DNA from: Taxillus chinensis | Taxonomy: Eukaryota > Streptophyta > Magnoliopsida > Santalales > Loranthaceae | Length of the DNA stretch: 64,000 bases | NCBI GenBank assembly: GCA_023512835.1 | Contig: CM042091.1 | Location: 1,622,553-1,686,552, forward strand | Direction of reading: 5' to 3' | In this document: positions 35,994-48,397 of the stretch, piece after piece | Numbering within the stretch: the first letter of the stretch is position 1 | Layout: each line of letters begins with the position of its first letter | Program-made: the position numbers and the translations under genes | Notes under the pieces: model-generated | What the model was told of the DNA's origin: nothing | Database searches by the model: none | Seen by the model: the letters and a program-made list of their open reading frames with translations, nothing else

Positions 35994-38900
35994 CTAACCA
36001 TCAAGTGAATTGCCAGAGCAATCAACCATTTCTTGAGGTGTAGGTTCTGTGTTTAGCTGACGAACAAACTGTCCTTTTACTCGTGGTCGTTGTTCGGCAA
36101 GTTTTTTCCTGCTCTCATAACGAACCTGTCAACAGTAACCACATCGAAATGATAGCAAACATCAGGTGCCTGAAAATTTATAAATCTATTGTGTAATGCT
36201 GAACCAATTGAACATATATGAATCCACAACTTCATATACATGCTGTATCAAAACAGACCGCAAGACAAGTACAATGGGAGCATATTTATGTTTTTTTTTT
36301 TAGTTTCCGTGGCTAGTTTCCGGCCAATAGTTTCCCTCCAATTTCAAATGCCGCCTTGCGTTCTATTTTAAGACTGAAGTACAACAATTTCCCAACAATA
36401 AGGGAGGAAATTGCTCCATTTAGATCAAAATATGCACTCAGGTTCAGTCCAACACTAGAATTTAGACAGCTAATGTGAATTCACACAGCTGCAAAGCAGG
36501 CTATGAAAGAACTAAACATTTCATATCAACTTAAGCGAGTTTATACAGCCGCACAGAGGACCGTGAAAGAATTAGATAATAATAATTCACCTTTTTCTCA
36601 AAGCATCTGTCTTTCCTCTTCAAACGGAACTTCATCAGAGCTGCCTCCCTTTGTGATCGATAACAGTTTTCATTGTGCAGTGACAAGCCTTCCTCAGTAC
36701 AACCCTCAGCATTTGTTTTGCATATGGAAGCTAGATTGATGGTGTCATTGCTTCCACAAATGCTTCCACATGCAATGCTGTTGAGATGACTCGCAGTCCC
36801 ATTGCAGAATCTGCTACTTGCACTCTGACCTGTAACTGAAGAAAAGTTCGCTCGATCATCCAATGGCTCCACTTTGTCATCTTCCTTAGGTATAGTTTGG
36901 CTCAAATTGTTGGAAATCTGAACAGATTCAAAAGGGTGTTCAGAGTCGATGGTTTCATCCCTGGGCTGATGTTGATTCACAAGAACGGCACCATCCTGAT
37001 GGGTCGCTGAACTTGGACTCTGAATTGATGATGGGCCAGATTGATCATTGAATGTTGCAGGCTGCACAGATCCAAGGCCAGAAGATAGACCATCAAAATT
37101 GATACTTGGGACCGGAGCTGCAACAGGAAATGCTCTGTCATGAGGGGAAGGAAGCACAGTTTCAGTTTGTCCAAACTGACCAGTAGCCATAGTGATTATA
37201 CTTTTCTGCGCATTTAGTGTAGAACCAGATGGTTCAGAATTATAACCAGCAGCATGAGTCAGCGAATGCTGATCAGAGCCAGTCTGATATTTTTGGCTAC
37301 ATACGTTAACTGGTGCAAGGCATAATGGCTGCAATGTGGTGTTAACATACCTGCATACAGAGCAATCATATTGGCTAAGAATAGGAAAGGAGATATGCTT
37401 TCAAATGCTGTGGAAGTCGTTAATTATTTGATTAGAAAAAAAAATCCCCATGTAGCTCAAACAAGGAACATACTGCATTTGAAATCCTATCTTTTTTTTG
37501 TTTCACAGACAGCATAGTAGATTAAATGCATATTTGGAACAGCCATTGTATCTACAACAAAGTGGCAGATGGCACATATTAACTAATTTTTGCATTACCT
37601 AACAGATACCATGCCTCATCTATTACAGAAACAGTAATTAATGCATATTCAAGTTATATACAAAACGCATGATCAGGGGACATAACCGGACAGAAACATA
37701 TGTAAGCATTTAACAATCATATCATTGACCAGAAAGCATATGGAATTTTGTAGTTAACTGAATTCGACATAAGTATATGAACAGAAACTCACCGTGAAAA
37801 TGCTGAAGCATTAGAATGGTTTAAGGTGTGTTTCTCATCAGTTTGATTCTCAGAACCATCATTATGAGCTCGTCTCAAGGAAAGATCCAACCGTGGGAGA
37901 AATTCAAACTTGTTCTTATCATTATTTGAACTAGAGCTTCTGCAGCTGATTTTTTTGTAGTTATCAAATGATCCAATGAGATCAATGGCTTTTCTAGAAG
38001 AGTTGAGAAGCAAATCGTTGTTTTCGCATGCCTCACTGAAGTTATTATGACTCTCTCTCTGTCTCTCCAGTTCCAAACTATTGTTCCAAGATGATGTATT
38101 ATCAACTCTGGGAGCAGACAGAGCCAGTCCTAACATAATCAATGCAAAATTAAATTATACCCACGCTAATAAGCCTGATCGAACAAAACCAAAGTAAGGT
38201 TCCACAATCAACAAGTACTAATGTCTTACCACAAGCATCAATTTTCTGGGTAAGCAATTCTTGAGCAGATATGACATCCTGACCTTGCATCTGCAATTTC
38301 ATGTCACTCGCCAGAGATCTACTCCAGTTTGGCTGTGAGAGATCCTGCATGTTTGCCATGTATGAACTCTCAGCTTCCATGTCAGGCTTCGTGCAGGAGC
38401 TCTGCAACGGGAGAGAGAAAAAAGATGTTGATTGATTGGGAAAAAAATCAGAATCAGGTTGCTCGGAATTTTATAGTAATAGTAGATGTGGATTCTGTAG
38501 GTCAACTCCATGGGAATGGTGCAGGGAAGGGCCCAATACAAAAAACCACTTAGGGTTATAATGCACTTGGAAACAATTACAGAAAAATAAAATTAGTAAT
38601 CCAAAAACTCATGAAACAACTAATCCAGTGAACACAATATATAATCTAAACCGAGATGAGTAGGCACCAACCTGAGCATCACTTCCTTTCTCATTGCATT
38701 CCTTGTTTCCCTGCCCACATGCCTTGTAGCCACTTAAATGATCACTTGTGGCGTTTTCAGCAGTGGCCTCAACCTTCTCCTCAACACTCTCATTATTGGG
38801 ACCATTTTTGTCAATAGTAGACTGCTAGGAAAATGTTTGATGGGAATTCAATTAGGATGGCGAACTCAACTTCAAGTTACTAGAAAATAATAAAATGTAT

Positions 38901-40738
38901 CCAGAGTAAGAAAAACTGAACATACAGATCGCCTTCTCCAGACATGTTGCCACATATTCCTCAGCTCATTCTTCCTAATGGGCTTCACAAGAAAGTCAGC
39001 AGCGCCTCGCAACATACATTTATAGACTGTGCTAATTGAATCATTTGAGGACATCACTGCATGATAAAAAAATGAGGTGCCATCTACTGTCAATGCTATA
39101 TTGGGGGGAAAAAAACTTTTGACAGGTTAGTATTATTAATATTATTATTCCATACTTATCACAGGAATGTTCTTGCAGATCTCATGCTCCATAATCAAAG
39201 TAAGAAGGGCATATCCAGATATTGATGGTAGCTCCACTTCTGTTAGTATGATATCAATGTTCTGAGGTCTTCCCTTCAGTACCTCCCATGCTTTTAAGCC
39301 GTCAGGAACAGCAACAACTGCCCAAAACAGAAAAACAACAGGTAAACGAATAGTTGGTTTAAATGAAAGTTAGATTTCCTAAAGTAATTTAATTTGAGAA
39401 GTATGAGACCAGCAGTAACATGCACTAGCAATTGATGGATGGATTGCAAACTTATTTTAGTTGGGAACCCAACATGGTCCTTGATATTCAAGATACTAAG
39501 CAAAACAGAAGGCGAGGAAACAAGAAAAAAGTGAGTATAATTCAATCATAGAGAGTTCAATCTAGAAGGTCGCACAAAGGAAGTTATTTCTATTCTTTTC
39601 TGTTTAATCCCCACCCCGCCCCTACCCTGACCTCCTGAGGTGAGGTTAGTGCCTCCAACCACCCAGACAAGCCCCGCGGCGTTTTCCATCCTATTTCTAG
39701 CCCCAAAACATACAACAAAAATCCACGACAGAAATTTTTCTTCCTTAATATTGTACCACCAGAAGTGTCAAAACCAAATGCGGATCTAAACCCAAAATAT
39801 CCTTCAGTCTTAGAAGAGAAATCGGGTCTAGAGCGAAAGAAACCAACAATTGCCACATGGGTCATATGGGCTCTGATGTGGCTTTTATGGCCTTCGATTA
39901 CCACACTTAATAGATGGCTTCGATTTATCCCAAGGGCTAAAATCGAAAACCTCTTCGATTTCCACACAGAAAAACAGGCGAGAAAAAAAAGGAAAACCAA
40001 TAAGCATATTAAAGAGGAAAACTAACAAAGGCAAGGCTGATCCACATTAGGTTTGTTTTTGTTTTTTACACTTGTTTGCAGACATTCTCTGGTTTTCTTT
40101 TTCGCTCTCTACAATTGTATTGTGCCTCTAAATTCATTAATGGATCCAAAAACTCCAACATAACTTAAAGATCTCCCGTCCCGAACAGGGACACGGATGA
40201 GTGTGAAACAAAATCTAAGCCCCCAAATGGTCGTAAGTGGAAATACAACTCCAAAAAGCGACACCAACATATTCATTGCAAATCTTAGTAGTAGTACCCC
40301 AAAGTAAAATCGATATGGTCACAACGAAGTCGATTCGATTGTTTTAAAACTATAATAAGACTGCATCGATTTAAGGCATACAAAAGAAGAAGAAAAATCA
40401 TCAATCTCTCTCTCTCTCTCTCTCTCTCGTCACTAGTAAACGAAAACCAACCATGTTACCGATCCCAATCCATCAATTGAAGAACAAATAGCATACACGC
40501 GCAACAGTGAAAACTAACCCTTGTAATTGCACTTCCTGAGAAGCGCAGCTATAATCTGCCTAGTGGAATCATCAGCTTCCACCAGCAAGACCCTCAGCAC
40601 CATCCGAGGAAGAAACCGCTCCCACCTCATAACCGACCCGCAACCCTCCTTCTTCGCCATCACCTTCTCCGAGTCGCCACTTCGCACCTCAACCGCCTCT
40701 TCTTCACCACTGCCCACCACCATTCCTACTCCACCCAA
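35994..40738 (-). CDS. PRR5: Two-component response regulator-like PRR5 (clock pseudo-response regulator)
   Basis: Nuclear transcriptional repressor of the plant circadian clock; PRR5 acts late in the day on CCA1/LHY-class genes (family knowledge). Complete gene with eight coding exons, all GT/AG in phase: 40738-40519, 39317-39156, 39056-38926, 38821-38672, 38401-38230, 38129-37793, 37350-36591, 36125-35994; 687 residues. Receiver domain at about 48-165 begins [20 protein letters not shown]. Its phosphoacceptor Asp is Glu ([12 protein letters not shown], residue about 100), as in all pseudo-receivers, and the Lys in [11 protein letters not shown] is kept. The middle is Ser/Asn-rich. The CCT domain (residues about 624-669) is split by the last intron after FEKK and continues [20 protein letters not shown]. 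The N-terminal block [20 protein letters not shown] fits PRR5 better than PRR3/7. Exon 4 has a tandem NAG acceptor (TAG/CAG at 38822-38827), so an extra Gln may be optional. Intron 1 is 1.2 kb. Confidence 0.96.
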
Positions 40739-40894
40739 ATCCTAAAAACCAATATCGACGACAACAACAACAACAGCAACACGAACACGGGTCCTATGAA
40801 GCGTCCGAACCCACGTCTCCTGAAGAAGCAAGTCAATTCTATTCTAGCATTTGTGTTCGTGTTTTCCCCCAAAATACATTTCAAGTGGCCTGAG

Positions 40895-40902
40895 AAATAT
40901 CT
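40895..40902. promoter_or_regulatory. Evening element core (AAATATCT) in the PRR5 leader/promoter
   Basis: AAATATCT on the plus strand, about 157 bp upstream of the PRR5 start codon. This is the core bound by CCA1/LHY/RVE-type MYB proteins, which are known regulators of PRR5 and PRR9. Confidence 0.6.
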
Positions 40903-41066
40903 GAACCAAAAAGCGGGCCACGATTGCCGGTGGTTCGGATCCGACGGCGGACGCTGGTCACCCCCACAAAAGATCTGATCCGACGGCCAACGACGGGCTT
41001 GGGGGACGAGGGGCCCTCGCGCGTCGCCGAAGATCTTAATAAAAAAAGAATGGCGGGCCCAAATCG

Positions 41067-41075
41067 GCCACGTCA
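41067..41075. promoter_or_regulatory. ACGT-core element (CCACGTCAC) upstream of PRR5
   Basis: CCACGTCAC is a G/C-box hybrid, about 330 bp before the PRR5 start codon. Such elements bind bZIP or bHLH factors. Assignment rests on motif and position only. Confidence 0.35.
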
Positions 41076-41222
41076 CCAAATATCAAAACGCCCTCAGCCA
41101 TTGGCCTCCCCCTCTCTCCTCGCTTGCTGTGCTGTCGCGTCTTAACAGGCGCGCGGAAAAGACGCCCGCACCCCTCCCATTAAAAAAACAATAAAATAAA
41201 ATAATCGTAACCTCGGAGCCGG

Positions 41223-41231
41223 AGATATTTT
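41223..41231 (-). promoter_or_regulatory. Full evening element (AAAATATCT) upstream of PRR5
   Basis: AGATATTTT on the plus strand, i.e. AAAATATCT read in the direction of PRR5, about 485 bp before its start codon. With the core at 40895 this makes two evening elements within 0.5 kb, fitting expression gated by dawn MYB factors. Confidence 0.65.
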
Positions 41232-41239
41232 TTTCGCGG

Positions 41240-41990
41240 GAGGTTAGATCTCATGGCGGTGGTGGCGCCACTTGGCGGGCGGATTGCAGCCCCGTGGTTT
41301 GTGGCTTCAAAATTTGTCAAACCCCGGAAACGCTATCTTTAACTCGGGCCAGTGGTTTTTAAGGTTGTGGGGGATTCCTCACGCGCCGAGCGTCGAGTGT
41401 GGGAGTCAGTCGCGAGGCTGTCGACCCCTGGGTGTGGGGGCGGATGAGTCGCCACCCGCCCACCGGGCGGGTACGGGGAAAATATCCACACTCGCGGCGA
41501 TGGCTCGTCGCTTGAGTGGTGAGTGGTGTGAGTAGTGAGTGGTGGGTACATATGATGACCTCGGAAGTGGTGTGGTTATTAAATTCAAAATCGATGGCAA
41601 ATGGATAGCCAAACTTGGCAACTTGTTTAATTTATTCGTGTTTTTTTTTTTTTTTTCTCTCTTTCATTAATTAGTTGGAATTGGATATTTATTGCTTCGG
41701 CTCTAATCAATCGGAAGGTTACGCCGGACATCTGTCTCGTGAATGGTGTGATTAGACCTCAAGGTGTCCCTCTTTTCGTTAATTGGGGTGTGATTATTTA
41801 TGATTATTATTAGGGTGGCCTTTTCAATATTTTGGCTATGATCGTTGTTGGATCCACGTCACATGTTCTCAAATTTCAGGTTTCACTTCGATTTTATTTA
41901 ATGTATACTGTCGTGCGGTTAGAATTTTCACTATGGTACTTTATTGTCACGACAGATGATGCTCGAAAAATGTCAAATTGATCGAGAGAT
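41240..41990. other. GC-rich patch then spacer upstream of PRR5
   Basis: 41240-41540 is GC- and CpG-rich with overlapping open frames on both strands, typical of a CpG-rich promoter-distal stretch; I accept none as a gene. 41640-41657 is poly-T. The remainder is plain spacer. Confidence 0.4.
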
Positions 41991-42558
41991 TGTTGGAAAA
42001 TTATCTCACATAAAAGAAAGGAGAGAAGGCAAGAAGTTAATAAGATAGAACATGTTTAGAAATATTATAATGCATTTTAAAGTCATACAGGCTGATGTGA
42101 CGAGCCCGAATAATATTATGACATATGAAGCTTATGACTTGGCCCGATCCTAACAAGTAGTATCAGAGCTTGGTTGTCTTCCGAAAAGGTGTTTCATGAT
42201 ATCGAAAAGTCTTCTCGACATGGTGTGATCGAGCTACGTGTCCCATTGTGTGCGGCGATATTAGATTGTAATATAAACTCTCATCACCAGGTGATTGAAT
42301 CGGTATGATCTCAATCATAATGTAGATTGAGGGAGAGCTGCAAAGAAAATTCTATGACGGCTCACATTATGGCAACCCATTTCCATAGGTGTGTCCTATG
42401 ATATGGTTCGATGTGTAACAGAGGGAAAAATTGTTGAAAAGTTGTCTCACATGAAAGAAAGTGGGGGAAGCCAAGGAGTGAATAAGGCGGAGCATGCCTA
42501 AAAATGTTACAACGTGTTTTAAAGTCATGCAGGCCAATGACTTGGCCTGATCCTAACA
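41991..42558 (+). mobile_element. TRIM-like miniature LTR retroelement
   Basis: Two related direct repeats bounded by TG and CA: 41991-42155 (starts TGTTGGAAAATTATCTCACA, ends GATCCTAACA) and 42432-42558 (starts TGTTGAAAAGTTGTCTCACA, ends GATCCTAACA). Directly after the first lies TAGTATCAGAGC (42158-42169), one or two changes from the initiator-Met-tRNA primer-binding site TGGTATCAGAGC. Directly before the second lies a polypurine tract AGAGGGAAAAA (about 42420-42430). The internal part is only 276 bp and non-coding. The LTRs have diverged, with a 30-40 bp insertion or deletion, so it is old. No perfect 5-bp target duplication. Confidence 0.72.
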
Positions 42559-45500
42559 GATACATGTAGACTGATTTCGCCCTAGTTTGGGCTTATCAGA
42601 ATAACGGCTATAGTTTTTGACTACTTTGTGTAAAGATAGTTAAGTTCCCTCTTCTTCGTCAAGTCATTGACTAGCAGGATACTCATTACATTTAACCGGA
42701 TGAGTACGTTTAAACTCTAGACTTGTAATTTAGATTCCATCACTCGGTGGGCAAAGGAAATTTTAGAAAATAGCAAGATTTGAGATATATTATTTTAAAA
42801 ATTAAAATTTTCAACAAAAAAACACTAATCCTTTGTTTGGTTGCTATGGAAATAGATTGGTGTATGGAGAATGGGTAGAAAAATTAATTTCTCTTGCTTG
42901 GCACATATAAAAAGAGTATGGAAAATATATAGGAATATGTGATAATGTATTAAAATATGCAATGTCATTTTCCATATCAAAATGGCATGAAAAAAGGAAG
43001 AAAATGAACAGTAATTCATATGTCTAAAACTACACCCTAATATTTCACTATTAATAATCATACAAATTGGTAAATTAGTATTTCATATAAATTAATTTTT
43101 TAGAATTATTCTTTAATTATGATTAAATTATAAATTTTTTTTTTTTATCTCTTTTCCATCCTAATCAAATAACTATTTTTTCTACTTCTTTTCTTTCTAC
43201 TTCTTTTTTCATATCAAATTCTTCCCACTCATTCATATACCTTTACAAGCAAATGGTAAATCTTACAGCTTTAATTTTGTATAATTATTATTATTGGTGA
43301 CTAATCAATGTTATTAAAGTCAAAGCAGTACATTACATTGCTTTATGAATGAACCGCTGTCTCCCTCCACCCTTTCGCAATTCCTGGCTGGGAACTGCAG
43401 CCATCCCCCTCTCCTCCAATATCTAGTCATATTTAGTTGGAAGTGGCAGCCCCTCTTTCATCCACCTTCTTCCATATTATTATTGTTTTTAAAAGAAATA
43501 AGAAAACATTAATACTGTATCACGTACTAGAGTATTGACATCCCTATCATCAAATTTATTATAAATGCAAATAATTGATGAATATTAAAAATAAACACTA
43601 CATGATCTCACTAAAAATCTTATTTGTAGTTTTGACCTACAGTAAATGTTTTTCTCTCGCCAAATATAACGACGCATGTAGACTCTTTAAAACCCCAACG
43701 CGTTTTCGCCCTCCACCGTGATTCGCCCTCCACTGTGATTTCCATCTTCCGCCCCTCCACCATGCCCGATCTGCTATATCGGTGACAGTCCCAACATCCG
43801 AGGTTGCCAGCCCTATCGTGTAAGGCCTATCCCAATGGCGACAACCCCCCCCCCCCCCAATCGATGACCACGGCTCCCACCTCGTTGCTTCATAGTAGAT
43901 CTGAAATAATAATAATCTATTATTAATTTGATGAATAGATGGGTAATTCAATGTGGGATTATGCCGAAGGAGCTTTAGATTTATGAATAATTTGTAATTT
44001 TTATCAATTTTTCAAGATTTTGGTGAAACAGATGATAATGCTCTTATTTTCTTTTCTCTGTTAGTGTCTATGATAAGTAAAACTTGATCAAATTATGTGG
44101 CGGATGACAACACTAGCTCTATGCTTGGCTAACATGAAAAAGATATGAAAAAGGGATGACAGGGCGGAAAAAGCATAGAATTGTAACGTTTTCCTGCTTG
44201 GTTGGTGTAGAAAAATTTAAATTCTGTCCAAAAAGTGTCTCGATGTGCAATTTTCGTAGCAAACTCACGTAAATTTGGGCTGAAAATAAACGGTGCCAAG
44301 CGAATACTACTTTTTGGCTTGATGACAAAGTAATAATTATAAAAAAAATTAATATTATACTATAAAATACTGTTCCCCTTATTTTCTATATCAACCAACC
44401 ACACTCATTTTCTACCCATTTTCCTTTCTACCTCTTCTTCAACTCTTTTCTTTCTACTCTTTTTCTATAGCTTACCAAGCAGAGGCTGGGAGATTTATAG
44501 CATGGATTTAATAATTAGCTTTTAAGGTGGGGTAGCTGAGGGAATTCAATAAAAGGATAAATGGAGAATTAAGTTGGCGTGGACACATTTATTTTTGGAT
44601 CTTGTAAATGGGCAGAAGGAATTTTTAGACAAGAAAACATGATTCATATATTTATCTGGGATCATAGGCTACTAATGGTGTTTTTGAGCTCGTGGATTAC
44701 TATGTTAGAGAGTTAAAGCATGGTATGTCATAATTCAACATAGAAGCTATGCATTTTAGAAATATTAGGCTATATGTTATGGTAAAAAATAATAATAATA
44801 ATAATAATAGAATTTACTTGTATAACCTAAAGAATTAGAGCATGCGATTAGAAATATAGGACTTGCCAGTTTGTTAGTTTATATGATTTAACTAATTCTA
44901 TATAGCATTCACCCATTTACAACTGTGTAGAATAAGGTAAATGCATGTATACATGACTATTGTTTTTGGCCTCTCCAAGCTGAAAGTGTTTTAAAAAAAA
45001 TATTTAATAGAATTCAATCCCTACTCTACCGAAAATCTCTCCTTTTCTACCTCCTATCCCATGGGGCTTCCAGTTTGAAAGCAAAACCTCCACCAAATAT
45101 GAAATTATACCAATCATCAGGCTACTTTTTTTTCTAAAACAATAATAAAATGAAAGTAGGTGGATGAAAGAGGGGGCTACCACTTCTAACTAAATAAGGC
45201 TAGAAATTGTAAGGGATGAGAGAAAAGGAGAAAAGGGGCATAGAGGGGAGGGCTGTAATTTCCTAACATTAAAGGGAACATTAAATACATTGAAATTTGT
45301 ATAATGGGCTTTTTTTCATCATTGAACATTAAGTATGTAAGTCATCCTCATTTTTAGTCATATTTGTATGCTTAGTCCTCTTAGCATGTGAAGATTAAGG
45401 GAATGTAGAAAAGGGATTCTACGTATGATTGAATATTATATAATACCTACGTTTTGATATGAAATATTAGCTTTACATATAACATGTATAATTGATTTAG

Positions 45501-46190
45501 GTATTATTGCTTACGTACCATAAATATTTATAGTCGGGTAACTTAATTAGAATAGGAGCTGAATGCTAACGTATTACAATCTCTCCCGTCAATAATTGAT
45601 ATGCAAAAAAAAAATTAAAACATCATCTATGGTTTAAATGTTTCCACGTCAGCATCTAACTGTAAATTTGATTATGTTATCCGACTGAATATCAACCCCC
45701 CATAAAAAAAGAACGAGGGCAACCTACACATAAAATTTTGATTTGGCCATTCACTTATTAATCATCATTAAGGCCACCCCATCATCCAATACGTGCAACA
45801 AAAATCATTAGGTGTTAAGTTCATTCATTAGGGGTATAAGATACAATTTATTGTATAAAACTATCACAACTTCCCTAAAGTATTTATATTTTTGTACTAT
45901 ATTATTCCTTTAGCATGTCTTTTTGACGGTTAATTTTATACAAAAAGAAAACAAAAACAATCATTTGTTCATGGTGTTATGACTTACATGCCTATATAAG
46001 TATTTATCGTTGTCAAACTAATCCAATGCATGGTTGAATGTGGAATTGTCAAAAGAATTTTGATTAAGAATTAAGGATTGGTCATGACTTGTGGTGTTTG
46101 GTTACATTTTAATTATTTAAGGATATAAGGTAGGACATTAAAACTCATAAGCAACCTTCTTATTTAGCTTTGTTCAATTATTGATGTTCA

Positions 46191-46192
<2 letters not shown>
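42559..46192. other. Spacer with possible MITEs, no gene seen
   Basis: 44112-44487 has inverted ends (CTCTATGCTTGGCTAACATG; right end complement CCTCTGCTTGGTAAGCTAT), a probable 0.38 kb MITE without a clear target duplication. 42829-43256 may be a similar element (ends ...TTTGTTTGGTTGCTATGG / ...CTTTACAAGCAAATGG). 43847-43858 is a poly-C run. No gene recognised. Confidence 0.45.

Positions 46193-46261
<69 letters not shown>
46193..46261. repeat. (CT)n microsatellite, about 34 units
   Basis: Uninterrupted CT dinucleotide tract of nearly 70 bp, one of the two longest in the window. Confidence 0.98.
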
Positions 46262-46263
<2 letters not shown>

Positions 46264-46677
46264 CTCGATATTAGTCTTTACTATGCACGCCTGATGTTGT
46301 ATAGAAAAATTAACCCCTTTTGTTGGCTAGATTCGTGTGTTGTTGTGTAATCTATAGTTCACCCTAGTAACATAGAAGAGGTATTGGAAGTGTATGATTG
46401 ATAGTGAAAGGAGCTACCACCACTTAAGTCATGTTTAATATGTGAGAATGGAATAGAATGAAATCAAATCAAATCTATTTATATTTCCGTATTCACTACT
46501 CAAAAAAGAATGTAATGGTCCATATACTAGGTTTTGAAATATTACCTTACCCAACGGAATCTATTGTTGACAAAAATACCTTCCATGAATTTTCTTAATC
46601 TGTCGATAATGCAATCACCCAATAATTTTGTTATTCATCTTAACCTTACAGCCTAGAAACCGCCTTCAAACCCCCAT

Positions 46678-47967
46678 TGTCACGCCCTGAATTTTCATCC
46701 CATAGAAACTGGTTAGTGAACCTTCATGCACACGCTCGTAAGAACAAGGGGTTGATGATAACACCTAGAAAGAAACCTTAGCACAGGTGGTGTCTCATAT
46801 CCGCACCATACATATCGCACACAAATATAAATATCTCAATCAAAATAATACATACATACATAGTTCTTCCCCCACGGGTTACATTATGTTATTTCAATAC
46901 AAATAAATACAAACAAGGTCTTCACCTCTGGTGAACCCCCTAGCTCTTGTAAGCACCTAGAATAAACAAACAAACATAATAGGAGGGGTGAGCAACCACA
47001 GCTCAGTAGAGATCATGTCTCTTCAACCCATCCCAACGCATATACTAGCGTAAACCTGTACTCGTGTAATGCTACATGTAAAATCATCAACTCAATCATA
47101 TACTCATACATCAAAAGATAAAACAAGACTTCCAAGTAATCCCAAATGTTGCCCCTCAGGCATGTTAGTCTCCTAGGCTCTACACAAATCTTGCCTCCCA
47201 TTCCTTCAACAGTAGCCTCTCGGGCTTTACACAAATCTTGCTTTCCAGACCCTCAACTATAGCCTCTCAAGCTTATCAAGGTAGACTCGCAGGCCCATGT
47301 AATCACTAGGTACCATCATTCACGCAAACATGACATCTCATGTAGTTACCACACATAATTAACAGGTAAGAGACAACGACCATGACATTTTATGTCCATT
47401 CTAAACACGTGAAATTAAACAAGACATACATGTAACACAAAAGACAAGCTAGACTTCTCGAATCCCCTCAAACTCATAGGCTCCCAACTCTAAATCCCCC
47501 CACTGGACTATCTACAAAGCCTGGAGACCAAATCTCGAAGAAAATACAGAAAAACGGGTTAAAACAGGCCTTGGTCAACTAAAATTCAGTCAACCACATC
47601 TCACTCGACCACTCTAATTCAATTGACCACCTTAGTTATTAAAAAGCTTTGGTTTATCAAACTAGTTAATCAAATGGTCGATCAAAATACCTCGTTCAGT
47701 TGACCAGGTCCATTTTGATCGACCACGACACTGTATTAGGCTGGAATCCGCCATTTTTGGCCATTTCTCCCAAAAATCTGAATGGTTAAGCTCCCAAATC
47801 ACACAAACTTATATCCAAATCGACGAATTTGCAGTTAAATTCTATGTTTTTCCTACCTTAGCAACAAGAATTGAAGACATATAAGTATATAGAATGAATT
47901 CTTACCTAGAATTTGGTTGAATTTGAGTCGGATCGCTTATCCCCTTTGTAAACCCTTAGTTCCTCCT

Positions 47968-48019
<52 letters not shown>

Positions 48020-48397
48020 CTCACACTCTCTCTATTCACGTACATACACACACAATAGCAAATTAGGGTTCCTCCCCTATTTAGCTCTATTTATACTTTT
48101 ATTAGTTAATTCATTAAAATATCATAATTACCCTCACAAGACCCCGACTCTAAATTGAGCTCAATTACTATCAAAACGCTCTGTTTGACGAGTATATACT
48201 TATCTAGATATTTTCATCCTCATAGAATACCTTGAACATAATGTTACCCGACCACACCACAACAAATCCCAAATTAGCCTTTCAAGGCTTCGACTCCAAA
48301 TAGGATCCATTTGCTGTCAAAATTCTTTATTCGACATATATGTTATCGTACTCCATTACATGATTATCTCCCACAACCTCAAACACGAGTCATTACA
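46678..48397. mobile_element. Putative solo LTR (1.7 kb)
   Basis: Starts TGTCACGCCCTGAATTTTCA, a very common opening of plant gypsy-type LTRs, and ends CACGAGTCATTACA. It includes GGTGAGCAACCACAGCTCAG (46987-47006), a phrase that recurs in such LTRs. No internal region or second copy is present, so a solo LTR is likely. Flanks CCCAT and CCTAC do not form a perfect 5-bp target duplication. Contains a (CA)n tract at 47970-48016. Confidence 0.55.
47970..48016. repeat. (CA)n microsatellite
   Basis: About 23 uninterrupted CA/AC units inside the putative LTR. Confidence 0.97.

Noticed and set aside
39590..40000. 136-codon minus-strand ORF inside PRR5 intron 1
   Set aside because: No recognisable domain; lies wholly within an intron defined by matching exon phases on both sides.
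41272..41621. Overlapping open frames on both strands in the GC-rich patch upstream of PRR5
   Set aside because: GC-rich sequence makes stop codons rare in all frames; no motif in any product.
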